A DNA stretch of 60,000 nucleotides from Cristatella mucedo (taxonomy: Eukaryota; Bryozoa; Phylactolaemata; Cristatellidae): assembly GCA_009760855.2 (NCBI GenBank), contig WPIO01000002.1, positions 3,993,001 to 4,053,000 on the forward strand, read 5' to 3'. The translations under genes and the position numbers were made by a program. This document shows positions 56,931 to 60,000 of this stretch, in pieces. Numbering within the stretch: the stretch's first letter is position 1; each line of letters starts with the position of its first letter. The notes below the pieces were generated by a model, which saw only the letters and a list, made by a program, of their open reading frames with translations, was not told where the DNA came from and made no database searches.

Positions 56931-58024
56931 CAGAGACTGCTTGGTTTTTTTATCTTTTTGCAGCTTTTGATACTATTGACTACCAAGTTATTCTTGAGCG
57001 TCTTAAATTTCGCCGGGTATCACTAGAGTTGCATTTAAGTAGTTCAAATTCTATCTCAGTGGAAACTCCGGATTATTGATTAAATGGACATAGATCATCC
57101 GAAGAACCATTGACATAAGGGGTACCCAGGGACCTTTGTTTGGTCTTTTCATTTTCACGTTTTATACTCATCTTCCTGCCGATTTGATTGCCAAGCACAA
57201 TTTAGGCTTTCACTTATATGCCGATGAGACTCAGTTGTACTTTCGCTTTTATCCCTTCCAGCCCTCGAAGCACTTTGAATTCTTTCAAATCTTTTGCTGC
57301 ATCTATTAATGACATCCACGCATGTATAGCTGAAAACTCTCTTAAATTGGACTATACTAACACCGACTTACTATTTGTGGGTAAACCAAGTGTTATTCAC
57401 AAATTGCAATGGTTTAGGTTGAAAATCTTTTCTGCCAGCTTTATCTCGAGTTAATTCCAAGCAAAGTCTTGGTGTCTTGTTCAAAATTGACCTTTCACTA
57501 GACAAACATATCAGCTAGTCAGTCAATTATTTTACTTTTAAATACATGACATTCCTTTAGTTCTAGCTTGTTTAGACAGGGATACCACATCTACATTTTT
57601 CCATTCGTTTGTGACATCCTGCTTTGACTTGTCTAACTGGTTTTCAGTCAACCAGCCTATGCCCTCATGTTGGTGCAAAACTTGGTAGCTCGGCCTGTCG
57701 GCCGTGAGCGTTGTAGTTGCCACATCACTCCACTTCTCGCTAACATGCATCGGTTCCCATTCAGGCAATGAATCGACTTAAAAATTTTGCTACTCATTTT
57801 TAGGTACCTCCAATCTTTCCCTTAATTCTATTATCAGATCTACTCCCCCACCAGGCTAAGCGTCGGACCATCCAGTTTTTACAGTCTAATCGTTTAACTG
57901 TAGCTCATATACACTTTAAATCCTTTGCAGACCAAAACTTTAGTTCCTATGCTCACAAAGCTTGGAACTCACTTACTTCTGAAGTCCGACTTGCTTCATG
58001 ACATCGCGTAACTTGATCACATTA

Positions 58025-58585
58025 TTTAAAAATGACGAATCAGATGGACCAACTAAATGCTGCGATATATATATATGCTTTTTTAGGTTCTTTTCAAATG
58101 TGGTAAAGTCAGGAGATATCGTAACTCAAGTCAGAAGTGAGTTCCGGGCATTGAGAGTACAATAACTAAAGGCATGGTCTCCAAAGGATTTGATGTTCGT
58201 ACGAGCTAGGGTACTCGATTAGATTCCGAAAAGCGGTAGGTACATTGCTTAGCCTATTGAGTGAGAAGATCTTTTAGATAGGCTAGAGCTCAAGAACAAG
58301 AGAAAGCAAAGAGGACATTTAAGCGAGTGACAAAACCTTGAAGACGACCCGTTGCTTGAGTTGAAGCAAATGCTGGCTGATGATGACTGGTAGATGTGAG
58401 AATTGCGACGACATACAAGCCTAGCTGCAGAGTGTTGCACCAGCTGTAAGTGTCTGATTGCTTAGGCCGGTAGATGAGCAAGCAGTGAGTTACAGAAGTT
58501 AAGACTGGATGCCAAAAACCAGTGGACTAATTTAGATGTGGTATTACCATCTGATCAAGCCCGAATTTCAGCAATGTTAGGTAGC
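58025..58585 (-). mobile_element. LINE family 1 3' part, 3'-truncated
   Basis: C-terminal domain sequence on the minus strand, abutting the plus-strand copy at about 58,020 and family 2 at about 58,585. The family's terminal block is missing. Confidence 0.7.
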
Positions 58586-60000
58586 TGGATCTCTTCACTG
58601 GCACACCAACTTAGCCCTGCCATGACCGATATTTTTAATGCTTCTTTGGGAAAATGGGTCGTCCCCAAGTCCTTAAAATTGGCAATCGTGTGATCCATAC
58701 TTAAGAAGCCTGGATTAGATACAGACGTTCCTGCCAATTATTGCCCGTTTCCCGTCTTCCTGTCTTGCCAAAGATTCTTGAAAAAATTGCCTGTAAGCAG
58801 CTGTTTGCATTTATTAAAAAGAATGAAATTTCAGAAACATATCAGTAAGGGTTAAAAAAGCAGCACTCCACTGAAACTGCTCTCCTCCTTGTTAACAAAG
58901 ATATTCTATGTGGCAACGATAACGGGAATGTCACTCCCCTAGCTCTTCAAATCTATCAGCTGCCTTTGACTCCATCAATCACAGCGTTCCACTAGATCGA
59001 TTGAGAACAACGATCAGTCTGGCAGACGACGCCCAGGCGTGGTTCAAATCGCACTTGTCTGATCGTGTTCAATCGGTGTCGTGAGTGGTCAGGTCTCACA
59101 CACGAGACGGGTCAGTTGTGGAGTCCCTCAAGGGTCCGTCTTCGGTCCCTTGCTGTACTCCATTTATACTCAACTTATGGGAAATGTGATTAAGGCCCAT
59201 GGAATATGACGTCACTTTTATGCTACTCATACTCAGCTGTATTTGTCATTCAAATCGTCGGCATCTACTACAGCGACTGATAAACTGAATGTTTCCCTTG
59301 CCGGTATTTTATCCTGGATGTCGGTAAACGTCTTGAAACTAAATGACGATAAAACCGAGCTGCTGCTCACAGGACGCCCTAAGCGTGTGGTTAGATTAGA
59401 ATACTTGGCACTTCTAATAGTTGATGCTGCCGTGTGATCTTCACCACGTGCTCAAAATTTAGGTGTCGTTTCCGACCACTGATTAAATTTGTAAAGCTTC
59501 ATGCAGAAGACTGTTTCCACAGCTAGCAATCACGTTCGATATATATCTAAGATCAGGAGCTGTCTTCCACAGTGGCCTGCGAAGTTTTTTAATTGGCTCC
59601 TAAGTTCTGTCTTGGCTTTATTCTTGTATTTTACTTACGGCTGGGCTACTAGAAAAAGCCACTAGGCAACTGCAGCTAGCTAGAAATATGGGTGCAAGGC
59701 TAGTTTTCAAGTCTCACAGCTTTGACCGCTTTCCGCTTATGATAAAAGAATTTGTATGGCTGTCGGTTGATCGAAGGATACGGAGCAAAGTTCTTAGGCT
59801 GTCCCACCAAGGCTTGACTCCTCAGCACCTAGCTGAGCAGCTGTACCAGTTTCAGCATCTTCGTGCCCTCAGGTTCTGTGTGGACAATGAATTAGCTGTT
59901 CAATTCCTCCTCTTAAAGACCATTGGCGACAGAAGTTTTAGCTCTCCAGGTCCTAGACTGTGGAACTCGCTTCCACAATTGTTATGCAACGACAACTACT
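58586..60000 (+). mobile_element. LINE family 2 (CR1/L2-like), runs off the window
   Basis: Begins in sequence upstream of the reverse transcriptase ('LAHQLSPAMTDIFNASL', 'SILKKPGLD' near 58,690). Then come 'GVPQGSVFGPLLYSIYT' near 59,120-59,170, a catalytic region where YADD is changed to Tyr-Ala-Thr-His near 59,220, 'LKLNDDKTELLLTG' near 59,333-59,375, and the C-terminal domain to the window end. Less decayed than 32,095-33,445. Confidence 0.8.

Larger units (their letters stand above)
54950..58020 (+). mobile_element. LINE family 1, longest copy with endonuclease and reverse transcriptase
   Basis: Endonuclease remnants at about 55,100-55,640: 'LLVLTETRLKSVN' at the start, 'VAFRPLGTKSSF' near 55,340, and 'NDFNIHLNS' near 55,430, where the family's Gly-Asp-Phe-Asn has changed to Asn-Asp-Phe-Asn. 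A linker with 'CIDLLLPCITNIIDMSLGH' lies near 56,450. The reverse transcriptase runs from 56,740 on, with 'HLYADETQLYF' near 57,212 (second catalytic Asp now Glu), and the C-terminal domain to about 58,000. Interrupted by two stubs and an 80-bp tandem duplication. Non-functional. Confidence 0.75.

Overview
The window looks like repeat-rich, AT-leaning genomic DNA from an invertebrate animal. No bacterial operons, rRNA genes or CRISPR arrays are visible. Most coding-looking sequence is decayed mobile DNA. It includes CR1/L2-like non-LTR retrotransposons in both orientations, often cut down to short 3' stubs with ATT-type tails. There are also tRNA-derived SINEs, CT/TA microsatellites, one small LTR retrotransposon and one large virus-like DNA element. 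Small, intron-containing genes for secreted proteins sit among them. I cannot name the species.

Layout. 1-3,070: LINE fragments and the left member of a 2-kb duplication whose right member is at 52,455-54,450. About 3,400-25,690: a very AT-rich block that I read as a dead Polinton/Maverick (adintovirus-like) element. Its recognisable remains are a protein-primed type B DNA polymerase, a packaging ATPase, an adenain-type protease, a small Cys-containing protein, a virion protein with a phospholipase A2-like patch, a hydrophobic protein, and tail-fibre-like repeat proteins on both strands. A LINE split the ATPase gene, and a second LINE later landed inside the first. 25,690-29,860: no recognisable gene. 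29,860-44,100: LINEs, a microsatellite, and two paralogous blocks (33,640-38,395 and 40,670-43,745) that share flanks, a LINE remnant and unexplained non-coding sequence. 44,100-50,780: the least repetitive stretch. It holds one SINE, a 1.8-kb gag-only LTR element with intact 5-bp target duplications, and two compact genes in tandem on the + strand. One is a four-exon gene for an 80-residue secreted protein. The other is a TATA-driven gene for a 104-residue secreted histidine-rich protein. 50,785-60,000: a GA microsatellite, several nested LINEs, a SINE, the right member of the 2-kb duplication, and a long LINE copy that keeps endonuclease and reverse transcriptase remnants.

How it fits together. 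The two secreted-protein genes are the only features that look like functioning host genes. The Polinton-like block once carried its own replication, packaging, maturation and attachment genes, but every recognised gene has stops or frameshifts. The SINE copies near LINEs with similar ATT tails may have been mobilised by LINE enzymes; that is inference. All gene calls rest on motif recognition and reading-frame logic by eye. No database search was run.
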